Shown: positions 39,001 through 50,046, numbered from the stretch's first letter. The stretch is 64,000 nt of DNA from Sphingobacteriaceae bacterium (GCA_016709575.1 JADJMM010000002.1:310001-374000), one strand, 5' to 3'. The notes: generated from the letters alone by a model not told the origin. Numbers and translations: made by a program.

Positions 39001-40422
39001 AGTGTTGGGTCTTTTGTTTCTTACACATGGAGCGCCACTAGTTTCAATTCTAACTTACAAAATCCAACTGTTCCTAATGCGGTTGTTGGTAATAGCGGTT
39101 CATACGTAATTACTGTTACTGATGTAAATGGTTGTATTGGCACTTCAAACACAAATGTTTTGGTTAATCCAACTCCTATTGTTAGTGCAAACACATCTTC
39201 TGTTTGTGAAAACTCTACTATTATACTAAATGCTAATGGTGGTTCTACATATTCATGGAGTGGTCCTGGAGGATTTACATCTTCAGCTCAAAATCCAAAT
39301 ATTCCAAGCGCGACTATGTCGATGAACGGAGTTTACACTGTTACAGTAACAAGCGCACAAGGTTGTACAAACACTGCGGTAACTACTACAACTGTTGAAC
39401 AAGTACCGACACCAATTGCTAATGTAATGGCACCTGTTTGTGTTGGTGGTGTTTTAAGTTTCAATGCAACAGGCGGCGTTTCTTATTCATGGAGCGGACC
39501 TAATGCTTCTTTCGGAACCGGCTCTACATTTACTGTTTTAGCTAGTTCTGTTTCTTACAGTGGCACTTATAACTTAACTGCATCAAGTCTTAATGGTTGT
39601 ACTGCAACTACAGCTGTGAATGCGGTAGTAAATGCTTTACCATCTGCTAATATTATTGCCGCTAATAACAAAGGTTGTTCGCCTGTTTGTGCAACATTTA
39701 CAGTTACAGGTTCTGGTTTAACAAGTGCCATCTGGACAATGGGTGATGGCTCAACAATTAATGGTGTGATGAATACTAATAATTGTTACACTTCAGTAGG
39801 TATTTATACTGTTGGAGCTACCGTAACTGATGTTAACGGTTGTACTGGAAGCAATACTCAAACAGTGGAGGTTTATCCAACACCTATTGCTGATTTCAAT
39901 CACGCACCAATTAAACCAATTCTTAATATTGATCAGGAAGTAACCTTTACAGATGCTTCTTACAATGCAACTATCACTAGTTGGAACTGGTACTTTATGA
40001 ATACAGCCCAATACACGTCTATTCTGCAAAACCCAACGTTCATGTATACTGAACCGGGAACATATCCAGTTGCTTTAGTTGTAAAAAGCGATAAAGGTTG
40101 TTTAGATACTATTGTTAGAACTTTAGTTGTAGGAGAAGATTATGGAATTTATGTTCCAAATGCCTTCACTCCTAATGGCGATGGTTTAAATGATATCTTC
40201 CAACCAAAAGGTTTTGGTATTGTGAAATATGAAATAAATATCTTTGACCGTTGGGGTGAAAAAGTATTCCATACAAATGTATTTGAAGAAGGTTGGGATG
40301 GAACATTCCAAGGACGTGGAAGTAAAATTATTGAAGAAGGTGCCTATACTTGGTTAATTAACGTTACTAATGTATTTGGAAAATCTCATGAACTTAAAGG
40401 TCACGTAACTTTGATAAGATAG
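36028..40422 (+). CDS. Giant T9SS adhesin-like protein, paralog 2 of 3
   Basis: 1464 residues with the same plan as its upstream neighbour: signal peptide (about 1-24, VANANAQ), a nearly identical N-terminal region (about 25-330, FPSDSMAGFDETAAKNEALS, SGHACCDQPYLKIEL, VGDCDGWAHYGYAFFDFQC), PKD-like segment, about eight Ig-like repeats (YTWSGPGGF, YLWSGPNSF, YSWSGPGGF), a PKD domain (FTDASYNATITSWNWYFMN) and a gliding-type C-terminal sorting domain (YVPNAFTPNGDGLNDIFQPK, IFDRWGEKVF). The shorter length comes from fewer Ig-like repeats. The second repeat is unusual: it carries a Tyr/Trp-rich segment (SYWYWYRPTPYYYGGYM). Predicted surface-exposed adhesin; own terminator before and after. Confidence 0.88.
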   Translation: MKKIFSRLILSAFALIIVANANAQAPFKYLTHIFPSDSMAGFDETAAKNEALSRGFFGSEYHVIMYSMKRDYINKKYGYSTGPGFNTTAKGGVTTPSINAAPCVNEDFEASPSTALSTTAAAIGTSLAGWQVSWGQNSGVNGSCTQSGCCPNPGSTDAWIRTTPWTAPAPLGVIPNSPFGGTKVIQMNDNITAKGEVVRIQQTFPVTSSNALFQLAFMAAMNGSGHACCDQPYLKIELLDCMNNILACPQVSVTPPGPSCATVSATGWSTNSSNISWTPNWMIRAIDLSPYLGSCVTIKVTVGDCDGWAHYGYAFFDFQCLPMTVTVNNIQFPAGNAIVGVAACGVTTGTMIAPPGLGPYSWTGPAGSGITANPNQTITTTMPGNYTLTMNPIGICTPITKTVNLQFGSFPNAGFSTTNNCTTYTITNTGTGPPSVQSYSFTGPGAPSSYTTTNATSVVNFAPSTTYTIYQTVTNPQNCPATFSMVITTPPGPSPAFTAAPSYTQCLAGNAFTFNATTAAGSHTFAFNPTVGSPPTGLTNPYGPVSFSATGNFTVTHTINSAGCVSSTQSVVVVNAAPTASILSAAAPPCAGATGSLSGAGGPGTLSWAGPNSWTGVGLNATVNNWQTVNNGVYTLTVNNFGCITTRTVNLTMGTTPTATVSNSGPVCLGSPLSFSASVPAGASYWYWYRPTPYYYGGYMVSSPTIAVTTTATAGTYTFYVGYTGCPVQVYTTSVQIISAASSTVSNTGPYCVGATMQLNANAGAGATYTWSGPGGFTSTTQNPTLTASSTTLAGVYTVTAGIGSCTSVKSTTVVINPLPNPVMGSNSPVCLGNNINLTTTGGGTYLWSGPNSFASAVQNPIITGATTGMAGVYTVTVTSTQGCKNTGTVSVTVTTPTTTAANTGPYCAGATIQLNTPAGTSYTWTGPGFSSNLQNPTIGGSTSAMSGTYSVTTSNGGCLSFATTSVTVNALPVPAPANTGPYCPGTTIQLSVGSFVSYTWSATSFNSNLQNPTVPNAVVGNSGSYVITVTDVNGCIGTSNTNVLVNPTPIVSANTSSVCENSTIILNANGGSTYSWSGPGGFTSSAQNPNIPSATMSMNGVYTVTVTSAQGCTNTAVTTTTVEQVPTPIANVMAPVCVGGVLSFNATGGVSYSWSGPNASFGTGSTFTVLASSVSYSGTYNLTASSLNGCTATTAVNAVVNALPSANIIAANNKGCSPVCATFTVTGSGLTSAIWTMGDGSTINGVMNTNNCYTSVGIYTVGATVTDVNGCTGSNTQTVEVYPTPIADFNHAPIKPILNIDQEVTFTDASYNATITSWNWYFMNTAQYTSILQNPTFMYTEPGTYPVALVVKSDKGCLDTIVRTLVVGEDYGIYVPNAFTPNGDGLNDIFQPKGFGIVKYEINIFDRWGEKVFHTNVFEEGWDGTFQGRGSKIIEEGAYTWLINVTNVFGKSHELKGHVTLIR

Positions 40423-40456
40423 ACTGATTTCCCTCCTTTTTAACAAAAAAACGCTT

Positions 40457-40484
40457 AAAAAGCCACCAAAATGGTGGCTTTTTT
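40457..40484 (+). terminator. Intrinsic terminator
   Basis: Stem AAAAAGCCACCA / TGGTGGCTTTTT with short loop and T run after the second giant gene. Confidence 0.88.
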
Positions 40485-40621
40485 GCTTTATTCAATTTCA
40501 ACATCTTGTTAATTAACCATAAGGTGCCAGCCACTTATTTAGTGAAGGAGGGGTATTAATTAGTGGGCGGTATTAGGGAAACTTCATTGGTATTTATATA
40601 TTTACACCAAGCTATATTACA

Positions 40622-43600
40622 ATGAAAAAAATATTTAAAATCTCAGCGTTAATTTTTGTTTGTTTATTTTTAAGCAATCATTATTTGTATTCACAATCTG
40701 CATCTCAGTCTTCTAGACTGAAGTATTTGAGTTACATTTTTCCATCAGATTCTATTAAAGGATTTAATGAAATTGGACACAGTAGTCATGCCTTAAAAGG
40801 TGGTTATTTTGGAATCGAATACAAAGTTTACATGTATCGCGCAAAACGTAATTTCATTAATAAGAAATACGGATATAGTCCTGCGCCTTCAATGGACTCA
40901 TTTGCCAAAGGTTCTATGCCAACCATTAATGCTGCACCATGTGTGAATGAAGACTTCGAAGCTTCTCCTGTTGGATTAGTTGGGGCAACATTAGCAGGAT
41001 GGACTATCGCGGAAGGATCAAACACAAGCTCATGTTCGATGGGTGGTTGTTGTCCAACTGCCGGCGGATTAGATGCTTGGATTAGAACTACACCTTTCGT
41101 TAGTGGTGCTTTAATTGGCACAATTCCTAACTCTCCGTTAGGCGGAACAAAAATTTTACAAATGAATGACAATGTTACCAATCAAGGTGAGGTTGTTCGT
41201 ATTCAACAAACATTTCCTGTAACAGCAACAAATGCTTTATTCCAATTAGCTTATATGGCAGAGATGGATGGTTCTGGTCACGCTTGTTGCGATCAGCCAT
41301 ATTTAAAACTAACAATGTTGAATTGTACTAACGCGCCTTTAGCTTGCCCAAGTTTAAGTTTAAATGCGCCTGGTGCTTCTTGTGCTTCTACAATTCCTGC
41401 AGGTTGGGTAACTAACTCTTCAGGTATTTCTTGGACAACTGCTTGGCAAATGTATTCTGTTGACTTAACCCCATATTTAGGATCTTGTGTTACTATTCAA
41501 ATCACTGTTGGTGATTGTGATGGTTGGGCTCACCATGGTATGGCATTTGTTGATATGTTATGTTCTCCAATGACAATTAACGTTAACAATACTCCTTTCC
41601 CTGTTGGTTCAACTTCAAACGTAACTGTTACTGCTTGTGCCGCTGGTACTGCAACTGTTACAGCACCTACAGGTCTTCAACCTTACAATTGGACAGGACC
41701 CGCTGGTAGTGGTGTAACTAATAATCCAAATCAATCGTTTACAACAACTGTAGGTGGTAATTATACTTTAACCATGACACCTCCGGGTTCATGTACACCA
41801 ATTGTTAGAATTGTAACATTAACTTTTGGCGTTCCTCCTATTGCCACATTTACTTCTGCGAATGCTTGTACAACATTCTCATTCACTAATACAGGAACAG
41901 GTCCGCCTGCCGTGCAAACTTATTCGTTTATTGGCGCCGGACCACCTCCAAGTTTCACGACTACGGCAACAACCACAGTCGTCAATTTCCCGCCTTCCAC
42001 AACCTACACCGTTGTGCATACGGTCATGAACGCGGCCGGATGTACAGCTTCTGTACAGTCTGTTATTAACGTACCTGCCGGTCCAAACCCTGCATTTACA
42101 ATTCCTACTCCAACTCAGTGTTTAACTGGTAATAGCTATGTATTTACTGCAAGTCAAGCAGCTGGAACTCATACTTTTGATTTTAATCCAACGGTCGGCG
42201 CCCCTGCGTCAGGTAATACTACACCTTATGGGCCTGTTAGCTTTACAGCACCAGGAACATATACGGTAACACATACTATTACGAATTTAGGATGTACAAC
42301 CTCAGCATCTTCTGTTGTCGTGGTTAATCCAATGCCAACTGTAACCGCAAACAATAACAGTCCAATATGCGTGGGTGGTAACGTGTCATTTACAAGTACT
42401 GGTGGAGGAACCTATTCATGGGTTGGTCCAAATTCGTTTGCATCAGCTGTTCAAAATCCAACTATTACAGCTATTACAATGCCGGCTGCGGGTATCTACA
42501 CTGTTAACGTAAATCTTTTAGGTTGTTTAGGTTCTGCAACAACTCAGGTGACTATTGCAACACCAACTGCAGCTGCAAATAATACTGGTCCGTATTGTGC
42601 TGGACAAACTATTCAATTAAATGGTTCGGCAGGTACAACTTATACTTGGACTGGTCCGGCTGCATTTAATTCAGCTTTACAAAATCCAACAATTGCCGCT
42701 TCGACTGCCGCAATGAGTGGCACCTATAACTTTACAGTTAACTTAGGCGGTTGCTTTGCTAGTGGTTCTACTAACGTTGTCGTTAATGCTTTACCTGTTC
42801 CTGTAGCAGGGAATAACGGACCTTTATGTGAAGGCGCAACATTAAACTTAACCGGTAGCGCTTCTACAACATACACATGGAGCGGTCCAAATAGTTTCTC
42901 TAGTAATGCACAAAGTCCAAGTATACCTAGCGTTACAACAACTGCAGGTGGTACTTATACCTTTACTGTGATTGATGGAAACAACTGTACAAATTCAGTT
43001 ACTACTGTTGTAATTATAAATTCAAATCCTCCTCTAGTAGTTAATAACCCAACAGTTTGTGTGGGTGATCCAATTAACTTAACTGCAACTGCAGGTGGTG
43101 CAACTTATTCGTGGGTTGGTCCTTTAGGATTTACTTCCGCTGCGCAAAATCCAAATATTGCTGTATCTACAATTGGTATGACAGGAGCTTATTCTGTAAC
43201 ATTAACTACCGCTGCAGGCTGTTCAAATACTGCAGTCTCTAACGTTGGTGTATTTGCTGTTCCATCACCTACTATTGTAACCAATAGCCCAATTTGTGTT
43301 GGAGGTCAGTTAACTTTATCAGGTAGCGGTGGTGCTGTATACCAATGGACAGGACCTAACAGCTTCAGTGATCCAAATCAAAATGCAAGTATTAGTCCTG
43401 TTACAATGGCAGCTAATGGTACTTACACTTTATTAGCTACGGCCGGAACTTGTTCTGCTATGACTACTGCAGTAGTTGTTATTAATCCTCTACCTACTCC
43501 AAACATTGTTACTAATAGTCCAATTTGTATTGGTACAGATATTAATTTAAGTGCAACGGGCGGCACCGCATTTGTGTGGGCTGGTCCTAATTCATTTGTT

Positions 43601-44977
43601 GGAGCCAATCCGACTGAAACAATTACAGCAGCAGGAATGGCAAATGCGGGAACGTACACTGTTGTGGCAACAGATGCTAATGGTTGTGTAAACTTCACAA
43701 CTGCAAACGTTGTTGTAAATGCTCAGCCGATTGTTGCAGCAACAGGAACAACAGTTTGTGAAAACGCAAATGCTCAATTATCAGCTAACGGTGGTGTTTC
43801 TTATTCATGGAGCGGACCAGGCGGTTATGTTTCAGGTTTACAAAATCCTGTAATATTTAATGCCGGACCTGCAAGTGCTGGTCAGTACACGGTTTTAGTT
43901 ACTGATGCAAATACTTGTACTAACACCGCAGTTGCAACTATTATACTTAATCCTGCACCCATTCCAAACATTAATTCTAACAGCCCGATTTGTTTAAATG
44001 ATGTAATGAATTTAACCGCCAGTGGTGGTACAATTTATCAATGGACAGGGCCGAATGGATTTACATCTGCAGTTCAAAGTCCAACTGTTTTAGGTAGTTC
44101 ATTCTCTGTTGGTGGTATTTATCAAGTAACAGTTACTGATATTACCTGATGTTTCGCAACAACAACTATCAATACAATTGTTAATCCTTTACCGGTGCCA
44201 CAAATTACTTCAGGACCAAATGTTGGTTGTGCTCCTTTATGTGTAACCTATACTATACAAAGTACTCCAACCGCAACATCTGCTTATTGGACATTTGGTA
44301 ACGGTGATGCTGCTAATGGTGTTCTTACTGCACAATCTTGTTATAACGCTCAGGGTGTTTATACAATCAATGCTGTTGTTACAGATATTAATGGCTGTTT
44401 AGGTTCTACTACTTACACTGCAGAAGTTTATCCAAAACCAGTTGCTGACTTTAACCACGCCCCAATTAAACCAATCATTAATATTGATGGTGAAGTAACA
44501 TTCACAGATGCATCATGGGGTGCTAATATTGTAAGCTGGAATTGGTTCTTTATGAATACTGCTCAGTACACATCTATTGAACAAAACCCACACTTCCAAT
44601 ATTACGAACCGGGTAATTATGTTGTTGCTTTAGTTGTTAAGAGCGATAAAGGTTGTACAGATACAATTTTACGTCCACTTGTAGTGGGTGAAGATTACGG
44701 ATTATATGTTCCAAATGCATTTACTCCTAATGCCGATGGATGGAATGACACATTCTTCCCTAAAGGATTCGGAATTGTAAAATACGAACTTACTATTTTC
44801 GATCGTTGGGGAGAAAAAGTATTCGCTACTAAAGAATTTACAGATTCATGGGACGGCACTTTCCAAAGTCGTGGAACTAAAGTATGTAAGGAAGACGTTT
44901 ATACCTGGTTAATTGACTGCACAGACGTGTTTGGTAAGTCACACGAACTCAAAGGTCACGTAACCTTAATAAGATAG
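40622..44977 (+). CDS. Giant T9SS adhesin-like protein, paralog 3 of 3, interrupted by one in-frame TGA
   Basis: Read through one TGA at 44147-44149, this is a protein of about 1451 residues. It has a signal peptide (about 1-25, SNHYLYSQ), the family N-terminal region (FPSDSIKGFNEIGHSSHALK, SGHACCDQPYLKLTM, VGDCDGWAHHGMAFVDMLC), about eight Ig-like repeats (YSWVGPNSF, YTWTGPAAF, YQWTGPNGF), a PKD domain (FTDASWGANIVSWNWFFMN) and the gliding-type sorting domain (YVPNAFTPNADGWNDTFFPK, IFDRWGEKVF). The TGA sits where paralogs have Gly before Cys (TDxxGC); a single T-to-G change gives GGA. Both flanks are in the same frame with no other disruption. If real, the stop would remove the sorting domain and block surface attachment. 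It is the most diverged of the three at the N-terminus. Confidence 0.85.
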
Positions 44978-44999
44978 TAAAAGCTCAAAACACAGCTTC

Positions 45000-45029
45000 A
45001 AACCCCGCCCAAAAAAGCGGGGTTTTTTT
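45000..45029 (+). terminator. Intrinsic terminator
   Basis: Stem AACCCCGC / GCGGGGTT with A-rich loop and a long T run after the third giant gene. Confidence 0.88.
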
Positions 45030-45136
45030 GTCCCCCATTATGCGTGATAAAACCACCTTTTTACCATTATTTTAGAGACGTTTTTACGTTATTTAATTAA
45101 ATACGCTTACTTTCGTTTCTCATCAATTTAACTAAC

Positions 45137-48000
45137 ATGAAATTAAAACTTATTGTTTCAGTCGGTTTGCTTTTTAGCTTATTAACCGCTCCGCAAATTA
45201 CCTTTTCACAAGGCCCAAAATTTGTTGAAGAAGTAAAGAAAACAGGAAATGAAATTGTAATCACTTATAAAAAATATGTGCTGCCGAATGGTTTATCAAT
45301 TTTGGTTCACGAAGATCATTCTGATCCGGTGGCTTATGTTGACGTAACTTATCACGTTGGTTCAGCACGCGAACAAGAAGGCCGTTCGGGATTTGCTCAC
45401 TTCTTCGAACACATGATGTTTCAAGGTTCAAAAACGTTGCCGACGAACAACACTTTAAAGTTATTACCGAAGCAGGTGGAACATTAAATGGTTCAACCAA
45501 TTCTGACAGGACAAACTATTTTGAAACTGTTCCAAGTAATCAAGTAGAAAAAATGCTTTGGTTAGAAGCTGATCGTATGGGATTCTTGTTAGATTCAGTA
45601 ACACAAAAGAAATTTGAAGTACAACGCGCTACAGTGAAAAATGAGCGCGGACAAAATTATGATAACCGTCCATATGGTTTAATGGGAGAAAAAATCGGAG
45701 AAGCTTTATATCCGCAAGGACATCCTTACAGTTGGACAACCATTGGTTACATTGAAGATTTAAATCGTGTTGATGTAAATGATTTAAAACGTTTTTACAT
45801 GCGTTGGTACGGACCAAACAATGCTGTATTAACTGTTGCGGGTGATGTAAATACTGAAGAGATTATTAAGTTAGCGGATAAATATTTCGGTTCTATTCCA
45901 CGCGGACCGGAAGTAAAACCTCAGCAAATAACAAAAGTAACTCTAGCTGAGAACCGTTACATTCATTATGAAGACAATGTGAAATTTCCAATGGTACGTT
46001 TAGCGTTTCCAACAGTTGCTGCAAGAACAGAAGATGATGCAGCGCTTACAGTTTTAGGACAAATATTATCCGGTTCTAAAGGCTCACCGATGTACGAAGC
46101 ATTTATTAAATCTAAGAAAGCAGTTTCTGCAAATTGTTATCAGTACAGCAGAGAATTAGCCGGTCAATTTGAATTTGGTATCAGAGCAAATGGTGGAACC
46201 GCTTTAGCTGATATGGAAAAAGAATTAAAATCTACCCTGGAGAAATGGGAAAAAACCGGTGCTACTGATGAAGATATTGAAAAATTTAAAGCTTCTTTTC
46301 AAAGTAGTTTGTATGACGGTTTAGCAACTGTACAAGGAAAAGGTGCGCAGTTAGCGGCTTATTATACTTATACAGGCGACGGAAATTATTTGAAAAAAGA
46401 AATTGCTGCTTATTTAAAAGTAACTAAAGCAGATGTAATGCGCGTTTACAATACTTATATCAAAGGTAAAAATGCAGTTGTTTTAAGTTGCGTTCCAAAA
46501 GGAAAAGCTGAATTAAAAGCACATGACGAAACCTGGAAAATGTACACCAGAAATATTCAACAAGAAAGTTCAGAATACAAAAACCTAAGCTACACTGAAC
46601 CAAAAGATGTTTTCGACAGAAGTAAAATGCCAAATGCAAAACCAGCTTCATTAGTTCCGGTTCCGGATTATTGGACAGATAAATTAACTAACGGCATTAA
46701 TTTAATTGGTGTTAGCAATAACGAAATTCCAAAAGTAAATATCTTAATCAGCTTTAAAGCCGGTCACCGTTACGAGCCAAAAGAAAAAGCAGGTATCTCA
46801 AGTATGTTGTCTGCTTTAATGGAAGAAAGCACAACACAACACAGTGCCGAAGACATTGAAAAATTGTTAGACAAATTAGGAAGTTCGGTTAGTGTTGGCT
46901 CGGGAAGTGAAGAGTTCTCCATTAGTATTTCATGTTTGAAATCAAATTTAGATGCGACCTTAAAAATTGCTGAGAAAATTATTTTCTCTCCAAAATTTGA
47001 TAATGAAGATTATGAATTAGTTAAAAAAGATCAGTTAGATGGTTTAGCTCAACAACAAACTTCTGCTGCTAATATTGCTAGTAACATTTATGCGAAATTA
47101 GTTTACGGACCAAATCACATTATGGGAATTAATGGTGATGGTACACCTGAAACTGTTAGTGCGATTAGCTTAGACGATATTAAAAAATTCTATGCAGGAT
47201 TATCATCTAACGAAACATCTATTGCTATTAGTGGTGATGTAAAAAAAGAAGAAGTGATGTCGAAATTAGGTTTCATGAACAAATTAAAACCAAATACATT
47301 AAACATCATTAAACAACCGGATGCACCGGCAATTTCAAAAACAAAAGTTTATTTCGCTGATAAAAAAGGAGCGCCGCAATCAGAAATCCGTATTGGGTAC
47401 ATGACCAATATTTCTTATGATGCAACAGGCGATTATTTTAAAAACTCAATCATGAACTTCGCTTTTGCAGGAGCGTTTAATAGCCGTATTAACTTTTTAT
47501 TACGTGAAGTAAGAGGATTTACTTATGGAACACGTGGTGGTTTTTCGGGCGGAAATAAAGTTGCAGGTCCATATACAATCAGTGGTGGTTTCAGAGCTAA
47601 CTCAACAGATAGTAGTGTTGTTGATTTAATGACGGAGTTAAAAAAATATGCTGATGCAGGTGTAACCGATGATGAATTAACCTTTGCTAAAAATGCAATG
47701 GCACAATCGGATGCTTTAAAATATGAATCACCATTTCAGAAATTAGGATTTGTAAAACGTATTTTAGATTATAACTTACCTAAAGATTTCGTAAAGCAAC
47801 AAGGTGATATTTTAAATACTATCACTAAAGCCGAGATTAACGAGCGTGCTAAAAAACACCTTCCGTACAATAATATGGTTATTTTAATTGTAGGTGATAA
47901 GGCTAGTAATTTTGATAAAGTAAAGGCGCTTGGTTACGATATTACTGAGTTAGATTTGAACGGTAACGAAATAAAAACAAACACTCCGATAACCAAATAA
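45137..48000 (+). CDS. M16 family zinc metallopeptidase, two-domain form (one apparent frameshift)
   Basis: About 954 residues after repair. A signal peptide (about 1-24, ITFSQ) is followed by an active M16 half with the inverted zinc motif HFFEH (SGFAHFFEHMMFQGS) and the downstream acidic region, then a second M16-like half (AGISSMLSALMEESTTQ) lacking the HxxEH motif, as in other tandem M16 proteins. The frame breaks at the A run 45430-45434 (five bases; six restore SKNVADEQHFKVITEAGGTLNG). Probably periplasmic, degrading peptides or processing signal or secreted fragments. It is preceded by a terminator and followed by another, so it is monocistronic. Confidence 0.9.
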
Positions 48001-48059
48001 AATAATTTTTTAAAGAGAAATGACTTAACTCAGCTCGAATAAAATTAAATCCACTTAAA

Positions 48060-48089
48060 TTTAATCCCGCTTAACGGCGGGATTTTTAA
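48060..48089 (+). terminator. Intrinsic terminator
   Basis: Stem AATCCCGC / GCGGGATT with a short TTAAC(G) loop and T run between the M16 peptidase and the dienelactone hydrolase gene; it lies only about 12 bases before the next ATG. Confidence 0.7.
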
Positions 48090-48100
48090 TTTCTATACAC

Positions 48101-48931
48101 ATGAAAAAACTTTTTACCTCAGTAGCTTTATTTGCAACGGTCATAACTTATAGTCAGGTTACATGTTGTGCAAAAGCAAAATCAACAGATGCATTTGCTA
48201 TGTTAACGGGAGACAAAAAATTTGTGGCGGCGCATGATGAGCCAATTCCTTTTACGTTACAATCTCCAAAAGGAAAAGATATTTCTTTTTCAACAGAAGA
48301 TGGAAAACAGGGATATGCTTATGAAGTTGGCGATGCTACTAATAAAAATGTAATTTTTGTTATTCATGAATGGTGGGGATTAAATGATTACATAAAACAA
48401 GAATCAGAAAGAATTGCAAAAGAAACAGGTGCAAGAGTAATTGCTTTAGATTTATACGACAAAAAAATTGCAAGCACACGCGACTCTGCTTCTAAATATA
48501 TGGGACAAGTAAAAACCGGAAGGGCAACAGATATTATTAGAGGCGCTTTAAAATATGTAGGCACTGATGCTAAAATTGCAACTATTGGTTGGTGCTTTGG
48601 CGGCGGATGGTCGATGCAGGCAAGTTTATTAGCCGGAAAACAAGCAAAGGCTTGCGTTATATATTATGGCATGCCTGAAGATAACCTACAGAAGTTAACA
48701 ACGCTTAATGCACCGGTAATGTTTGTGTTTGCCCAAAAAGACGAGTGGATTAATAAAGAAGTGGTTTCAAAATTTGAAATAAAAATGAAAGAAGCGGGCA
48801 AAGATGTGGTAATAAAGTCTTACGACGCAGATCATGCCTTCGCGAACCCTAGTAACCCCCACTTCCAGAAAAGCTTCTCTGAAGATGCCTTTGTTAATGC
48901 CCGTGACTTTATTAAAAAGCATTTAAAATAA
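48101..48931 (+). CDS. Exported dienelactone hydrolase family protein
   Basis: 276 residues. A signal-peptide-like N-terminus (MKKLFTSVALFATVITYSQ), a linker, then an alpha/beta hydrolase of the dienelactone hydrolase family (about 60-276). The catalytic Cys is in GWCFGGGW, the Asp probably in FAQKDEW and the His in DADHAFANPSNPHF; the family HEWWGLNDYI motif is present. The classical enzyme opens dienelactones in aromatic degradation, but exported relatives in Bacteroidota have no firmly known substrate, and nothing nearby suggests aromatic catabolism. Ends 261 bases before rplM. Confidence 0.88.
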   Translation: MKKLFTSVALFATVITYSQVTCCAKAKSTDAFAMLTGDKKFVAAHDEPIPFTLQSPKGKDISFSTEDGKQGYAYEVGDATNKNVIFVIHEWWGLNDYIKQESERIAKETGARVIALDLYDKKIASTRDSASKYMGQVKTGRATDIIRGALKYVGTDAKIATIGWCFGGGWSMQASLLAGKQAKACVIYYGMPEDNLQKLTTLNAPVMFVFAQKDEWINKEVVSKFEIKMKEAGKDVVIKSYDADHAFANPSNPHFQKSFSEDAFVNARDFIKKHLK

Positions 48932-49121
48932 GGTTTTTCATTTATAAGTCGATTTAGCTCATTTTTCAAATATTGAATACTAGTATTATGATAATCAGTG
49001 CTTTATGATTATAAATTGTCAAAATCTTCCTGGTAAGAACGCCTCATTAGTCTTAAATCGGTTATTAGATGCTGTTTTAGTCTGTTTTTGTGGGTGTTAG
49101 TCTAAAATAATAGGCTAAAAG

Positions 49122-49153
49122 TTTGTTCGAGAGAAAAAAACTTCATAGATTTG
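49122..49153 (+). promoter_or_regulatory. Bacteroidota-type promoter for the rplM operon
   Basis: TTTG (49122-49125), a 20-base spacer and a perfect TAnnTTTG (TAGATTTG, 49146-49153), 39 bases before the rplM start. The best-formed promoter in the window, as expected for ribosomal protein genes. Confidence 0.7.
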
Positions 49154-49192
49154 CAGCCCCTAATTTTAGGGAAAAAACAAATATTTTGAACA

Positions 49193-49651
49193 GTGGACGC
49201 ATTAAGTTATAAAACAAAGTTTGTTAATCAAGCAACCGCCAAGAAGGAATGGTTACTGATTGACGCGGAAAATGAAGTAGTAGGTCGTTTGGCCTCTAAA
49301 GTAGCGTATTTATTACGTGGTAAGCACAGAGCAGATTTCACTCCTTATGTGGATTGTGGTGCTAATGTGGTTATTATTAACGCTGATAAAGTTCGCTTTA
49401 CAGGTAAGAAATTAACTGATAAAGAATATATCCGTTACACCGGTTACCCGGGAGGTCAGCGTTTTGCTACACCAAAGTTTTTATTAGGAACAAAACCTTC
49501 TGAGGTTATTAGTCATGCCGTACACGGTATGCTTCCTAAAAACCGTTTGGGTCGTCGTTTAAACACTAACATCTTCATTTATGCAGGTACAGAGCATAAA
49601 CATGAAGCACAACAACCAAAGAAGATTGATTTAAATACAATTAAAGCATAA
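49193..49651 (+). CDS. rplM: 50S ribosomal protein L13
   Basis: 152 residues; the L13 signature is visible in WLLIDAENEVVGRLASKVA, LLRGKHRADFTPYVDCGANV, the TGYPGG segment and the region VHGMLPKNRLGRR. It starts with GTG at 49193 (MDALSYKTKFVNQ), the only suitable start. The C-terminus is slightly extended (HEAQQPKKIDLNTIKA), which is common in this phylum. First gene of rplM-rpsI-rpsB, with an 8-base gap to rpsI. Confidence 0.97.
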   Translation: MDALSYKTKFVNQATAKKEWLLIDAENEVVGRLASKVAYLLRGKHRADFTPYVDCGANVVIINADKVRFTGKKLTDKEYIRYTGYPGGQRFATPKFLLGTKPSEVISHAVHGMLPKNRLGRRLNTNIFIYAGTEHKHEAQQPKKIDLNTIKA

Positions 49652-49659
49652 TTGAAAGA

Positions 49660-50046
49660 ATGGAAGTAACTAACACATCAGGACGCAGAAAAACTTCAGT
49701 AGCCCGCGCTTATATCACAAAAGGTAAAGGCAGCATCGAAGTTAACGGTAAAGACTATAAAGAATATTTCTCTACACCAACATTACATTATTACGTAACT
49801 CAAGCTTTAGTTATTTCTAAAGTACTTGGTGAGTATGATGTAAAAGCAAATGTAAAAGGTGGTGGAATTACCGGACAAGCGCAAGCTATACGTTTAGCTA
49901 TTGCTAAAGCTTTAGTTGAAATTAATCCTGAACTTAAAAAAGATTTAAGAGCAGAAGGACTTATGACTCGTGACCCTCGTATGGTTGAGCGTAAGAAATT
50001 TGGTCAGAAGAAAGCACGTGCTCGCTTCCAATTCAGCAAACGTTAA
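49660..50046 (+). CDS. rpsI: 30S ribosomal protein S9
   Basis: 128 residues, full length. N-terminal TSGRRKTSVARAYITKGKG, the central GGGITGQAQAIRLAIAKAL, and the basic tail DPRMVERKKFGQKKARARFQFSKR that reaches toward the P-site tRNA are all present. Usual partner of rplM; 21 bases before rpsB. Confidence 0.98.
   Translation: MEVTNTSGRRKTSVARAYITKGKGSIEVNGKDYKEYFSTPTLHYYVTQALVISKVLGEYDVKANVKGGGITGQAQAIRLAIAKALVEINPELKKDLRAEGLMTRDPRMVERKKFGQKKARARFQFSKR

Noticed and set aside
44147..44149. Reassignment of TGA (for example to Gly) as a genetic-code change
   Set aside because: Only one in-frame TGA is seen in 64 kb of otherwise normal genes; a substitution or error explains it better.
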